Position numbers and translations under genes: made by a program. The notes under the pieces are model-generated. The model saw nothing but the letters and a program-made list of their open reading frames with translations, did no database searches and was not told where the DNA came from. Shown in pieces: positions 11,729 to 21,066 of a DNA stretch of 64,000 bases; position 1 is the stretch's first letter; every line of letters begins with the position of its first letter. This DNA comes from Megascapheus bottae (taxonomy: Eukaryota; Chordata; Mammalia; Rodentia; Geomyidae). The DNA is taken from the NCBI GenBank assembly GCA_024803745.1, contig JANJXV010000263.1, forward strand, positions 645,001-709,000, in the 5' to 3' direction.

Positions 11729-14700
11729 TTGGGTTTTAATGTTAGGTTTAGAGTTAGGGTAAGGGTAAGGGTTACGATTAGGGTTAGGGTTAGGGTAAGG
11801 GTTATTGTTAGGGTTAGGTTTAGGGTTATGGTTAGGGTTAGGGTTAGGGTTAGGGTAAGGGTATGTGTTAGGGTTAGGGTTAGGGTTAGGGTTAGGCTTA
11901 GTGTTAGGGTTAGCGTTAGGGTAAGGGTTAGGGTTAGGGTGAGGGTTAAGGTTAGGGTTAGGTTTAGGTTTCGGGTTACGGTTAGGTTTAGGGTTTCGGT
12001 TAGGGTAAGGGTAAGGATTAGGGTTAGGTTTAGGGTTAGATTTAGTGTTGTGGTTAAGGTTAGGGTTAGATTAAGGGTTAGGGTTAGGTTTAGGGTAAGG
12101 GTAAGATTTTGGGTTAGGGTTAGGGTTAGGGTTGTGTTAAGGGCAAGGGTAAGGGTTATGGTTAGGTTTAGGGTTGGTTTAGGGTTAGGGTACTGGTAAG
12201 GGTTAGGGTTATGGTAAGGGTTAGGGTAAGGGTGGAGGTTAGGGTAAGGGTAAGGGTTAGTATTAGTGTTTGGGTTAGGTTCAGGGGTTAGGGTTATGGT
12301 TATGGTTAGGGTTAGGGGTTAGGGTTAGTGTTAGGGTTAGGTTAAGGGTTAGGGTTAGGGTTAGGATAAGGGTTAGGTTTAGAGTTAGGGTTAGGTTTAG
12401 GGTTCTGGTTAGGGTAAGGGTAAGTGTTAGTGTTAGGGTTAGGGTTAGGTAAAGGTTTAGGGTTTGGGTTAGGGTTAGGTTTAGGGTTGGGGTTAATATT
12501 AGGGTTAGGGTTAGTGTTAGGGTTAGGGTTAGGGCAAGGGTAAGGGTTAGGGTTAAGTTTAGGGTTAGGGTTAGGGTTAGGGTCAGGGTCAGGGTTAGGG
12601 TAAGTGTAAGGGTTAGGATTAGGGTAAGGTTAGGGTTAGTGTTAAGGTTATGGTTAAGGTTAGGGTCAGGGTTAGGGTAAGAGTAAGGGTTAGGGTTACG
12701 GTTATGGTAAAGTTAAGTGTTAGGGTTAGGGTTAGGGTTAGCATAAGTGTTAAGGTTAGGGTTAGGGTTAGGGTTAGGGTTAGGTTTAGGTTTAGGGTTA
12801 GGATAAGGGTAAGTGTTAGGGTAAGGGTAAGGGTTATGGTTAGGGTTAGGGTTAGGGAAATGGTAAGGATTAGGGTTATGGTTTGGATTAGGGTAAGGAT
12901 TAGGGTTAGGTTTAGGGTTAGGGTAAGGGGTATGGTTAGGGTTAGGGTTAGCATTAAGGTTAGGGTTTGGGTTAGGGTAAGGGTATGTGTTAGGGTTAGA
13001 GTTAGGTTCACGGTTAGGGTTAGGGGTTAGGGTTAGTTTTAGGTTTAGGCTTAGGGTTAGGGTTAGGGTAAGGGTAAGGGTTAGGGTAAGAATAAGGGTT
13101 AGGGTTAAGGTTAGGGCTAGGGTTAGGGTTAGGGTTAAGGTTAGGTTTAGGGTGAGGGTTAGGGTAAGGTTTAGGGTTAGGTTTATTGTTACGGTTATGG
13201 TAAAGGTAAGGGTTAGAGTTAGGATTAGGGTTAGGTTTAGGGTTAGGGTTAGGGTTAGGGTAAGGGTGAGGGTTAGGGTTAAAGTTAGGGTTAGCGTTAG
13301 GTTTAGGGTTAGGGTGAGGGTAAGTGTAAGGGCTAGGTTTAGGGTTAGGTTTAGGGTTTGGGTTAGGGAAAGGGTAAGGGTTAGGGTTAGGGTTAGGGTT
13401 AGGTTTAGGGTTGGGTTTTAATGTTAGGTTTAGAGTTAGGGTAAGGGTAAGGGTTAGGATTAGGGTTAGGGTTAGGGTAAGTGTAATTGTTAGGTTTAGG
13501 TTTAGGGTTACGGTTAGGGTTAGGGTTAGGGTTAGGGTAAGTGTATGTGTTAGGGTTAGGGTTAGGGTTAGGGTTAGGCTTAGTGTTATGGTTAGCATTA
13601 GGGTAATGGTTAGGGTTAGGGTGAGGGTTAAGGTTAGGGTTAGGTTTAGGTTTCGGGTTACGGTTAGGTTTAGGGTTTCGGTTAGGGTAAGTGCAAGGAT
13701 TAGGTTTAGGTTTAGGGTTAGATTTAGTGTTGTGGTTAAGGTTAGGGTTAGATTAAGGGTTAGGGTTAGGTTTAGGGTAAGGGTAAGGTTTTGGGTTAGG
13801 GTTAGGGTTAGGGTTGTGTTAAGGGCAAGGGTAAGGGTTATGGTTAGGTTTAGGGTTGGTTTAGGGTTAGGGTACTGGTAAGGGTTAGGGTTATGGTAAG
13901 GGTTAGGGTAAGGGTGGAGGTTAGGGTAAGGGTAAGTGTTAGGGTTAGGTGGAGGGTTAGGATAAGGGTAAGGGTTAGGATTAGTGTTAGGGTTAGGTTT
14001 AGGGGTTAGCGTTATGGTTATGGTTAGGGTTAGGGGTTAGGGTTAGTGTTAGGGTTAGGTTAAGGGTTAGGGTTAGGGTTAGGATAAGGGTTAGGTTTAG
14101 AGTTAGGGTTAGGTTTAGGGTTAGGGTTAGGGTAAGGGTAAGTGTTAGTGTTAGTGTTAGGGTTAGGTAAAGGTTTAGGGTTTGGGTTAGGGTTAGGTTT
14201 AGGGTTGGGTTTAATATTAGGGTTAGGGTTAGTGTTAGGGTTAGGGTTAGGGCAAGGGTAAGGGTTAGGGTTAAGTTTAGGGTTAGGGTTAGGGTTAGGG
14301 TCAGGGTCAGGGTTAGGGTAAGAGTAAGGGTTAGGATTAGGGTAAGGTTAGGGTTAGTGTTAAGGTTATGGTTAAGGTTAGGGTCAGGGTTAGGGTAAGA
14401 GTAAGGGTTAGGGTTAGGGTTAGGGTAAAGTTAAGGGTTAGGGTTAGGGTTAGGGTTAGCGTAAGTGTTAAGGTTAGGGTTAGGGTTAGGGTTAGGTTTA
14501 GGGTAAACCTAAGGGTTAGGGTTAGGGTAATGGTTAGGTCTTAGGGTTAGTGTTAGGGTTAGGTTTAGGGTTAGGGTTAGGATAAGGGTAAGTGTTAGGG
14601 TAAGGGTAAGGGTTAGGGTTAGGGTTAGGTTTAGGGAAATGGTAAGGATTAGGGTTATGGTTTGGATTAGGGTAAGGATTAGGGTTAGGTTTAGGGTTAG

Positions 14701-14790
14701 GATAAGGGGTATGGTTAGGGTTAGGGTTAGCATTAAGGTTAGGGTTAGGGTTAGGGTAAGGGTATGTGTTAGGGTTAGTGTTAGGGTCAC
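11729..14790 (+). repeat. Large duplication in block A, copy 2
   Basis: Partner of 4688-7695 at an offset of 7041 bp. Its left part (11470-12199) also matches 15103-15832 at an offset of 3633 bp almost base for base, so the block carries nested duplications of different sizes. Confidence 0.85.
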
Positions 14791-17339
14791 GGTTAGGGTT
14801 AGGGGTTAGGGTTAGTTTTAGGTTTAGGCTTAGGGTTAGGGTGAGGATAAGAGTTAGTTTGGGGCTAGGGTTAGGATTAGGGTAAGGGTAAGGGTCAGGG
14901 TTAGGGTTATGGTTAAGGTTAGGGTCAGGGTTAGGGTAAGGGTAAGTGTTAGGGTTAGGGTTAGGGTAGGCTTAGGGTAAGTGTTAGGGTTAGAGTTAGG
15001 CTTAGGGTTAGGGTTAGGGTTAGGGTAAGGGTTAGGGTAAGAATAAGGGTTAGGGTTAAGGTTAGGGCCAGGGTTAGGGTTAGGGTTAAGGTTAGGTTTA
15101 GGGTGAGGGTTAGGGTAAGGTTTAGGGTTAGGTTTATTGTTACGGTTATGGTAAAGGTAAGGGTTAGAGTTAGGATTAAGGTTAGGTTTAGGGTTAGGGT
15201 TAGGGTTAGGGTAAGGGTAAGGGTTAGGGTTAAAGTTAGGGTTAGGGTTAGGTTTAGGGTTAGGGTGAGGGTAAGTGTAAGGGCTAGGGTTAGGGTTAGG
15301 TTTAGAGTTTGGGTTAGGGTAACGGTAAGGGTTAGGGTTAGGGTTAGGGTTAGGTTTAGGGTTGGGTTTTAATGTTAGGTTTAGAGTTAGGGTAAGGGTA
15401 AGGGTTACGATTAGGGTTAGGGTTAGGGTAAGGGTTATTGTTAGGGTTAGGTTTAGGGTTATGGTTAGGGTTAGGGTTAGGGTTAGGGTAAGGGTATGTG
15501 TTAGGGTTAGGGTTAGGGTTAGGGTTAGGCTTAGTGTTAGGGTTAGCGTTAGGGTAAGGGTTAGGGTTAGGGTTAGGGTTAAGGTTAGGGTTAGGTTTAG
15601 GTTTCGGGTTACGGTTAGGTTTAGGGTTTCGGTTAGGGTAAGGGTAAGGATTAGGGTTAGGTTTAGGGTTAGATTTAGTGTTGTGGTTAAGGTTAGGGTT
15701 AGATTAAGGGTTAGGGTTAGGTTTAGGGTAAGGGTAAGTTTTTGGGTTAGGGTTAGGGTTAGGGTTGTGTTAAGGGCAAGGGTAGGGGTTATGGTTAGGT
15801 TTAGGGTTGGTTTAGGGTTAGGGTACTGGTAAGGGTTAGGGTTATGGTAAGGGTTAGGGTAAGGGTAAGTGTTAGGGTTAGGTGGAGGGTTAGGGTTAGG
15901 TGGAGGGTTAGGATAAGGGTAAGGGTTAGGATTAGTGTTAGGGTTAGGTTTAGGGGTTAGGGGTAGGGTTATGGTTAGGGTTAGGGGTTAGGGTTAGTGT
16001 TAGGGTTAGGTTAAGGGTTAGGGTTAGGGTTAGGATAAGGGTTAGGTTTAGAGTTAGGGTTAGGTTTAGGGTTCTGGATAGGGTAAGTGTAAGTGTTAGT
16101 GTTAGGTTTAGGGTTAGGTAAAGGTTTAGGGTTTGGGTTAGGGTTAGGTAAGGGTTAGGATTAGGGTAAGGTTAGGGTTAGTGTTAAGGTTATGGTTAAG
16201 GTTAGGGTCAGGGTTAGGGTAAGAGTAAGGGTTAGGGTTAGGGTTAGCATTAAGGTTAGGGTTAGGGTTAGGGGTTAGCGTTAGGGCCAGGGTCAGGGTT
16301 AGGGTAAGAGTAAGGGTTAGGATTAGGGTAAGGTTAGGGTTAGTGTTAGGGTTATGGTTAAGGTTAGGGTAAGGGTTAAGGTAAGAGTAAGGGTTAGGGT
16401 TAGGGTTAGAGTAGGGTTAGGGTAAGTGTTAGGGTTAGGGTTAGGCTTAGGGTTAGGGTTAGGGTAAGGGTTAGGCTTAAGTTTAGGTTTAGGGTTAGGT
16501 TAGGGTTACGGTTAGGGTAAGGATAAGTGTTAGGGTTAAGGTTAGGGCTAGGGTTAGGGTTAGGGTTAAGGGTAGGGTTAGGGTGAGGGTAACGGTAAGG
16601 GTTAGGTTTATTTTAACGGTTATGGTACGGGTAAGGGTTAGAGTTAGGATTAGGGTTAGGTTTAGGGTTAGGGTTAGGGTTAGGGTAAGGGTAAGGTTTA
16701 GGGTTAAGGTTAGGGTTAGGGTTAGGTTTAGGGTTAGGTTTAGGGTTAGGGTAAGGGTAAGGGCTAGGGTTAGGATTAGGGTTAGGGTTAGGGTAATGGT
16801 TAGGGTTAGGGTTAGGTTTAGGTTTAGGGTTATGGTTAGGGTTAGGGTAAGGGTTAGGTTTAGGGTTAGGGTTAAGTTTAATGTTGGGTTTTAATGTTAA
16901 GTTTAGGGTTAGAGTAAGGGTAAGGGTTAGGATTAGGGTTAAGTTTAGGGTAAGGGTTAGGGTTAGGATTAGGTTTATGGTTACTGTTAGGGTTAGGGTT
17001 AGAGTTAGGGTAAGGATATGTGTTATGGTTAGGGTTCGGTTTAGGGTTATCTTTAGGGTTAAGGTTAGGGTTAGGGTAAGGGTATGTGTTAGGGTTAGGG
17101 TTAAGATAAGGGTAAGGGGTAGGATTAGGGTTAGCTTTAGGGTAAGGGTTAGGGTTAGGTTTAGGGTAAGGGTAAGGTTTAGGGTTAGGGTTAGGTTTTG
17201 GGTTAAGGTAAGGGTAAGGGTTAGGGTTAGGGTTTGGGTTAGGCTTAGGTTTATGGTTAGGGTAAGTTTAAGGGTTAGGGTTAGGGTTAGAGTTAGGGAT
17301 AAGGGTTAGGGTTAGGGTTAGCGTTAGGGTAGGGGTTAG

Positions 17340-17345
17340 GGTAAG
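17340..17345. repeat. Left target-site duplication of the retrovirus
   Basis: GGTAAG directly before the 5' LTR, repeated directly after the 3' LTR at 21067-21072. Six base pairs is the usual duplication size for class II (betaretrovirus-like) elements. GGTAAG is itself a common variant hexamer in this satellite, so a chance match is more likely than in unique DNA. Confidence 0.8.
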
Positions 17346-17524
17346 TGTAGGGAGCCGGGACAAACGCCATTAGATGGTGCCCGTTTCCTGACTCCTTAGA
17401 GGTAAACGACTTCACATAAGGCAATGCGGTGCTCGACTACGTGTCCTAAGTTATGCGCATGCGTGAATCACATGATGATCCCTGGCCAATCCCGCGGCAC
17501 CTCGTTGTGGCTGTAGCGCGGCAG

Positions 17525-17563
17525 CCAATGTTGGAGCGATCCGTGTTCCTGTTCCCTATATAA
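17525..17563 (+). promoter_or_regulatory. 5' LTR core promoter (CCAAT and TATA boxes)
   Basis: CCAAT at 17525-17529 and TATATAA at 17557-17563, with transcription expected to start about 25-30 bp further on in a region reading CTCAGCC. The element spacing is normal for an RNA polymerase II LTR promoter. Activity cannot be judged from sequence. Confidence 0.8.
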
Positions 17564-17627
17564 GCTGCTGCTTTTGATGCCTCAGCCTTTTTCGCTTCCT
17601 GCCCCCCCTTCAATCAAAAGGCTCTCC

Positions 17628-17633
17628 AATAAA
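17628..17633 (+). terminator. 5' LTR poly(A) signal
   Basis: AATAAA in the R region of the LTR, about 65 bp downstream of the TATA box. The same signal is at 20996-21001 in the 3' LTR, where it would serve the proviral transcript. Confidence 0.8.
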
Positions 17634-17700
17634 GTATGATTTGAGAAGAATCCTCGCGTGGTGGTCGTTCTTCCTCGCTGGTCGAGGAGCTCGCCGCAGC

Positions 17701-17718
17701 TGGTGCCGAAACCCGGGA
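17701..17718 (+). other. Primer binding site for tRNA-Phe
   Basis: TGGTGCCGAAACCCGGGA is complementary to the 3' end of mammalian tRNA-Phe including the CCA tail. IAP elements use this primer, while most other betaretroviruses use tRNA-Lys. The match is perfect over 18 nt as far as I know the tRNA sequence. Confidence 0.9.
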
Positions 17719-17788
17719 CCTTGGGAAGACAGGACGACAAGCAAAAAGGCTGAGGAGGATTCAGAACTCGACATACGGAGAGGAGAGG

Positions 17789-17798
17789 TCGGTAAGTA
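17789..17798 (+). other. Putative 5' splice donor in the leader
   Basis: A strong donor-like sequence, TCGGTAAGTA, with GT at 17792-17793. It sits in the untranslated leader upstream of gag, where retroviruses place the donor for spliced env RNA. No acceptor was identified with confidence. Confidence 0.5.
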
Positions 17799-17826
17799 TC
17801 AGCCTGATCAGCTGAGATCCCCGGAT

Positions 17827-18126
17827 ATGCTGTTTCTTTGGGTACAATTCTGGATGCTTGTTGTTGTCCTTCCTTGCTTGCTGCTGGTGTGTTTTTGTTG
17901 CATTTGTCTGCGTTGCGGCAACTCACAGATTGTTAAGAGAGCCAGTAGGACATTGACGAAGCACCAGGATAGTCTCTCCGAGGCAGAATCAAATGGGGAG
18001 GAAAAAGGTAGGCCAAAAAGAAAAGGGAAAGAAAATAAAAAAGGGAGACTTTATGTCAAAGAACAGAGGGTGGACGCACCCTTTCAAGATACCGGCAGGA
18101 GGGAGATAAGGAGGACCAAGGCATAA
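17827..18126 (+). pseudogene. Hydrophobic-leader ORF upstream of gag (probable Gag N-terminus)
   Basis: A 99-residue frame. Residues 2-28 form a strongly hydrophobic, Leu/Val/Cys-rich segment long enough to span a membrane. It is followed by a polar region and a basic cluster (KRKGKENKKGR, residues 64-74). It stops six bases before the start of the recognisable gag frame, which lies in another phase and is open upstream from 18039. IAP Gag is known to be sent to the endoplasmic reticulum by an N-terminal hydrophobic signal, so I infer that this frame was once the Gag N-terminus and a small indel separated them. Alternatively it is a chance leader frame. The frame is also open upstream to 17641, but that part overlaps the LTR and has no domain I recognise. 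Confidence 0.5.
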
Positions 18127-18131
18127 GAACA

Positions 18132-18914
18132 ATGGAGACGCCCCCAGGGCAGTCTTACCCGGATCCAGGCAGGTTTCAACATTTACAAATAAGGGAGTCT
18201 AGAGATGAGGAGCTAAACGATTCAAATGAGGAGTTAAGCAACTCTGATGAGGAAGTGACTAACAATTCAGATGAGGAACAGGACCCGAAAGAGGGAAAAG
18301 GCTTGGAGGAGGCGGCTGCTAGGTATGAGGAGGGAAGGTATGGAGTTCAGCGACCTCTTCTGGCCGGAGTGTCTAAAGGAAATGAACAAGAGAGAGCCAT
18401 GCCCTCTGCGCCCCCGCCTTATCCTGTGGCGGTGGGAAAAAGTCATTTCATAAAAGAAAGCACGTGGTCCCGCCTGGCGGCTGCGTTCCCAGTTTTTGAG
18501 AACCCAGTTACCCAGGAGAGGACCTTTGAACCAGTCTCCTATAAACAGTTAAAGGATTTGATGGAGGCAGTACGTAATTATGGAGTTATGGCCAGTTATA
18601 CCACTGCCTTGCTTAGAAGACTAACTGCTAATACTATGACACCTAATGATTGGTATGAGGTCGCGCGGACATGCCTCAGTTATGGACAGTTCCTTGACTT
18701 CAGGTCTATAGTTATGGACAGAGCTCAGGCTCAATATAGAGTAAACGTACAAGAAGGGCGGCCCGAATGGACTGTGGACATGCTCCTAGGGCAAGGACAA
18801 TGGGCTGCCGATCAGACAAATTTCCCCTGGGATGTTTATAAACAAATAAATGAGGTTTTTTACAAGTCCTGGAGGACAATCCCAAACAAAGGCCATGGTT
18901 TTGACAGCTATTGA
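18132..18914 (+). pseudogene. gag: gag fragment: acidic matrix region, late domain, capsid N-terminus
   Basis: A 260-residue frame of a betaretrovirus-like Gag. Residues 24-49 hold a run of short acidic repeats with DEE cores. A PPPY late-domain motif is at residues 94-97; in retroviruses this recruits NEDD4-type ubiquitin ligases for budding. Residues about 110-235 resemble the capsid N-terminal domain, with FPVFENP at 119-125 and a Trp/Tyr-rich helical stretch. The frame enters what looks like the start of the capsid C-terminal domain (about residue 240) and is then cut by the large internal deletion; the last 6-9 residues are read from pol sequence in the wrong phase. The major homology region and the nucleocapsid zinc knuckles are absent. 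The product could not assemble normal particles. Confidence 0.88.
18880..18897. other. Internal deletion junction, gag capsid to pol integrase
   Basis: Capsid-like coding sequence ends and integrase-like coding sequence begins within this interval. The exact base cannot be fixed, because both readings remain open across a short AC-rich stretch. The loss covers the capsid C-terminus, nucleocapsid, protease, RT and RNase H, probably more than 3 kb judging from full-length IAP elements. Confidence 0.75.
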
Positions 18915-19851
18915 TTCTGTAGAATCAGCAAAAACTTTTCATCAGTTATATCATGTACCTGCTAATACTCTTAGAATAAAATTTAATATAACCAGACATG
19001 AAGCAGGAAATATTGTTAAAGCCTGTCAGTCTTGTGTGATTTTTCTCCCCTCTCCTAATGTGGGGATAAACCCTAGAGGCCTAAAACCAAATGCCCTATG
19101 GCAAATGGATGTTACTCATTTAGCGGAATTTGGAAAATTAAAATATTTACATGTGTCAGTGGATACCTATTCTGGTATAGTACATGCCACGCCCTTGGCA
19201 GGAGAAAAGTTTTCCCATGTAAAAGTACATTGTTTAGAAGCCTGGGCGGCCTTGGGAAAACCCCTTCACTTAAAAACTGATAATGGCCCTGCCTATACTT
19301 CTCATGGTTTCCGCGCCTTTTGTGCGCAAATGCAAGTAGCCCATACAACAGGGTTACCATACAATCCGCAAGGACAAGGAATTGTGGAAAGAACCAACAA
19401 AAAATTAAAAGAAATACTTCAAAAACAGAAAGGGGGAATTGCGGAAGGAGCATCTCCCAGGGAAAGACTTTCCCTTGCACTTTTTACTTTAAATTTTTTA
19501 ATTTTAAATAGTGATGATAAGTCAGCAGCAGATAGACATGCTGCCCCAAACTCTAAAATTATAACTGAGATGGTTAAATGGAAGGATGTTATTACAAATA
19601 ATTGGTGCGGACCGGATCCCGTAGTAAGGAGATCCAGGGGAGCTGTTTGTGTTTTTCCACAGGAGCAGGAAACACCGCTTTGGGTCCCATTGCGATTGAC
19701 GCGAAAGGTGGAAGGAGAACCCGAGAAAGGCACTGATGATGAAGATTATTCTCATGTTGGTGGCAATACTAGCAGATCCAGTGATGGCCCAGGAGAGGAT
19801 TTTGTGGGCGCGGATGAAGACCTTTCCAATACCGATGCCTGTGAAGCATGA
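18895..19851 (+). pseudogene. pol: pol remnant: nearly complete integrase
   Basis: Retroviral integrase, which joins viral DNA ends to host DNA in the nucleus. The N-terminal HHCC zinc-binding motif is complete: His codons at 18940 and 18952, Cys codons at 19024 and 19033 (H-X3-H, C-X2-C). The catalytic core keeps its D,D(35)E triad: Asp in WQMDVTH at 19108, Asp in TDNGPAY at 19279, Glu in VERTN at 19387. A C-terminal DNA-binding domain follows (GPDPVV, then [12 protein letters not shown]). The frame is open to 19851. Missing is everything upstream (protease, RT, RNase H) and the normal start, since integrase is made by cleavage of a Gag-Pol precursor. The ATG at 18895 is only the first in-frame Met after the junction. 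The 3' end overlaps the env start at 19736, as is usual in betaretroviruses. Confidence 0.92.
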
Positions 19852-20260
19852 CGCTCGTGTTTTCCCGTATCTTTTCACGACCAATTCATCATTGCAGTTA
19901 CCTTTTCTTCCCATGGACAGACAGTTGGACAATTATGTCTTTATACCGTTAATTTATCAAGGCAATTAGGTCAAATGTTAACTGGACAATGGTCACATGA
20001 TTTTGAAAACCTTACAAGCCAATTGAGATATGAAATTATTGTTAATTCAACCAGGGTAAATGTGGCCCCTTTTCGGGAAAATTACTGATTGGATATTACA
20101 GGCATCCTCCTGGGCAAAAGAATGGGCTGGAAGTTTAGCCTTATTGGAATTAATGATGTGTGGGTTGGGGATTTTGTGTTGGATGATAAAACAGGCTTTT
20201 GCAGCATTAGAAATGCATGACTCCCCCCAAGTTTGGTTAAGTATGCTTGGAAAGAAAAGG
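19736..20260 (+). pseudogene. env: env remnant: signal peptide, SU start, TM membrane anchor
   Basis: A frame opens at 19736 inside the integrase C-terminus and runs 77 codons. Residues 2-18 are a good signal peptide ([17 protein letters not shown]) followed by a short piece of surface subunit. Past about 19905 the coding trace shifts phase: a stretch with two N-glycosylation sequons (NLT, NST) reads to a stop near 20087. It shifts back to the first phase for a membrane-spanning segment at about 20126-20188 (hydrophobic core with LMMCGLGILC). Most of SU and the TM ectodomain, with the expected furin site and fusion peptide, are gone. Several stops and shifts make it non-functional. Many IAP elements have no env, so this one descends from an env-bearing lineage. 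Confidence 0.75.
20192..20248 (+). repeat. Diverged duplication in env tail, copy 1
   Basis: Encodes 19 residues starting QAFAALE and containing SPQVWLS, directly after the membrane anchor. A second copy in another frame lies 133 bp downstream at 20325-20381. About 13 of 19 residues agree. Confidence 0.65.
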
Positions 20261-20324
20261 ACATGTGGTCTGCCTATGGTTGGTCTGTCGCCTGCAAGCC
20301 CAAACACAGACGTAATGATTTTCG

Positions 20325-20381
20325 CAAGCATTAGCCGCCTTGGAAGTTGGATCCTCACCCCAAATATGGCTTTCAGCCTTA
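20325..20381 (+). repeat. Diverged duplication in env tail, copy 2
   Basis: Encodes QALAALE and SPQIWLS in a phase different from copy 1, and ends shortly after at a stop. The two copies have diverged much more than the two LTRs, so the duplication predates this insertion. Confidence 0.65.
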
Positions 20382-20700
20382 AAGGGCAATTGAGCCTATT
20401 TTTCTGCATAGCCTTTGCACCCCGGGGGACAAGATCCCATTGCACAGGGATAGGTATGCAGCTTAAGATCTGGAGCAAACAGGATGCGAGGCGTATGCAC
20501 TGCACTTGGGAAAAGGGAGATGCCTTTTCTCGAGAAGAGCACGTCTGTTTGCATGTGGGTAGATGCCAAAATTTCCCACCTCTGAAAAAAGGGCATCGGA
20601 CTGGCGGGTCACCCTCTGGGAAAGAGCCTGGAGAGGAGGCCTTGCATTGTCCTTATTCTCTTCAGAGAACAGACCCCTAATCTTGCCTGATGCTCAAAAC
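20382..20700 (+). other. Retroviral 3' region without recognisable gene
   Basis: Sequence between the env tail and the polypurine tract. Several short frames exist on both strands, but none is one I recognise. Base composition is like the rest of the provirus. Confidence 0.6.
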
Positions 20701-20713
20701 AGGAAGGGGGAGC
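20701..20713 (+). other. Polypurine tract
   Basis: AGGAAGGGGGAGC ends directly at the 3' LTR. It is the RNase H-resistant primer for plus-strand DNA synthesis; position and composition are canonical. Confidence 0.9.
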
Positions 20714-21066
20714 TGTAGGGAGCCGGGACAAACGCCATTAGATGGCGCCCGTTTCCTGACTCCTTAGAGGTAAACGACTTCACATAAGGCAATGCGGTGC
20801 TCGACTACGTGTCCTAAGTTATGCGCATGCGTGAATCACATGATGATCCCTGGCCAATCCCGCCGCACCTCGTTGTGGCTGTAGGGCGGCAGCCAATGGT
20901 GGAGCGATCCGTGTTCCTGTTCCCTATATAAACTGCTGCTTTTGATGCCTCGGCCTTTTTCGCTTCCTGCCCCCCCTTCAATCAAAAGGCTCTCCAATAA
21001 AGTATGATTTGAGAAGAATCCGTGCGTGGTGGTCGTTCTTCCTCGCTGGTCGAGGAGCTCGCCGCA
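20714..21066 (+). repeat. 3' LTR (353 bp)
   Basis: Same limits (TGTAGGG to CCGCA) and length as the 5' LTR, with 8 substitutions by eye: near 17378, 17495, 17515, 17531, 17564, 17584 and two adjacent ones near 17656 (5' LTR coordinates). CCAAT is at 20893-20897, TATATAA at 20925-20931 and AATAAA at 20996-21001. Its promoter points rightward into the G-rich satellite strand. Confidence 0.96.

Larger units (their letters stand above)
3931..17345 (+). repeat. Satellite block A: ~1.7 kb higher-order repeat units
   Basis: Two independent anchors show a long period. The anchor GGGTTTTAATGTTA begins near 4690, 6372, 8268, 9846, 11731, 13413, 15364 and 16886 (spacing about 1682, 1896, 1578, 1885, 1682, 1951, 1522). 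The anchor GTCACGG or close variants lies near 4285, 5966, 7691, 9364, 11165, 13006 and 14786 (spacing about 1681, 1725, 1673, 1801, 1841, 1780). Units differ by small indels and substitutions. The last unit is cut by the retrovirus at 17346, and recognisable block A sequence resumes after it near 21300. No gene is present. Confidence 0.9.
17346..17698 (+). repeat. 5' LTR (353 bp)
   Basis: Begins TGTAGGGAGCC and ends CGCCGCA, followed by a 2-bp spacer and the primer binding site. It contains two CCAAT boxes (17486-17490 and 17525-17529), a TATA box (17557-17563) and a poly(A) signal (17628-17633). It matches the LTR at 20714-21066 at constant offset 3368, with 8 substitutions and no indel seen. 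The opening GGGAGCCG resembles IAP LTRs. Confidence 0.96.
17346..21066 (+). mobile_element. Deleted IAP-like class II endogenous retrovirus
   Basis: A 3.7 kb provirus, complete in outline (LTR, primer site, gag fragment, integrase, env remnant, polypurine tract, LTR) and flanked by the 6-bp duplication GGTAAG. The tRNA-Phe primer site, 353-bp LTRs of the TG...CA type and a betaretroviral capsid and integrase point to the IAP group. It lacks the capsid C-terminus, nucleocapsid, protease, RT and RNase H, so it could move only with proteins supplied by another element. The two LTRs differ at 8 of 353 positions by eye (about 2.3%), so the insertion is fairly recent, of the order of a few million years under usual mammalian or rodent rates (inference). 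Base composition is sharply different from the flanking satellite. Confidence 0.96.

Noticed and set aside
17582..17926. Minus-strand 114-codon frame over the 5' LTR and leader
   Set aside because: It is antisense to the LTR, primer site and leader, has no recognisable domain, and contains the complement of fixed cis elements.
19112..19932. Minus-strand frames across integrase and env start
   Set aside because: They are shadows of the integrase frame, which has complete HHCC and DDE motifs on the + strand.
20047..20596. Minus-strand frames and a 206-codon + frame over the 3' part of the provirus
   Set aside because: Only the first third of the + frame (TM anchor) is recognisable. The rest is out-of-phase env tail and noncoding 3' region, and the minus frames show no domain.
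17346..21066. A replication-competent retrovirus
   Set aside because: Nucleocapsid, protease, RT and RNase H are deleted and env is broken in several places.
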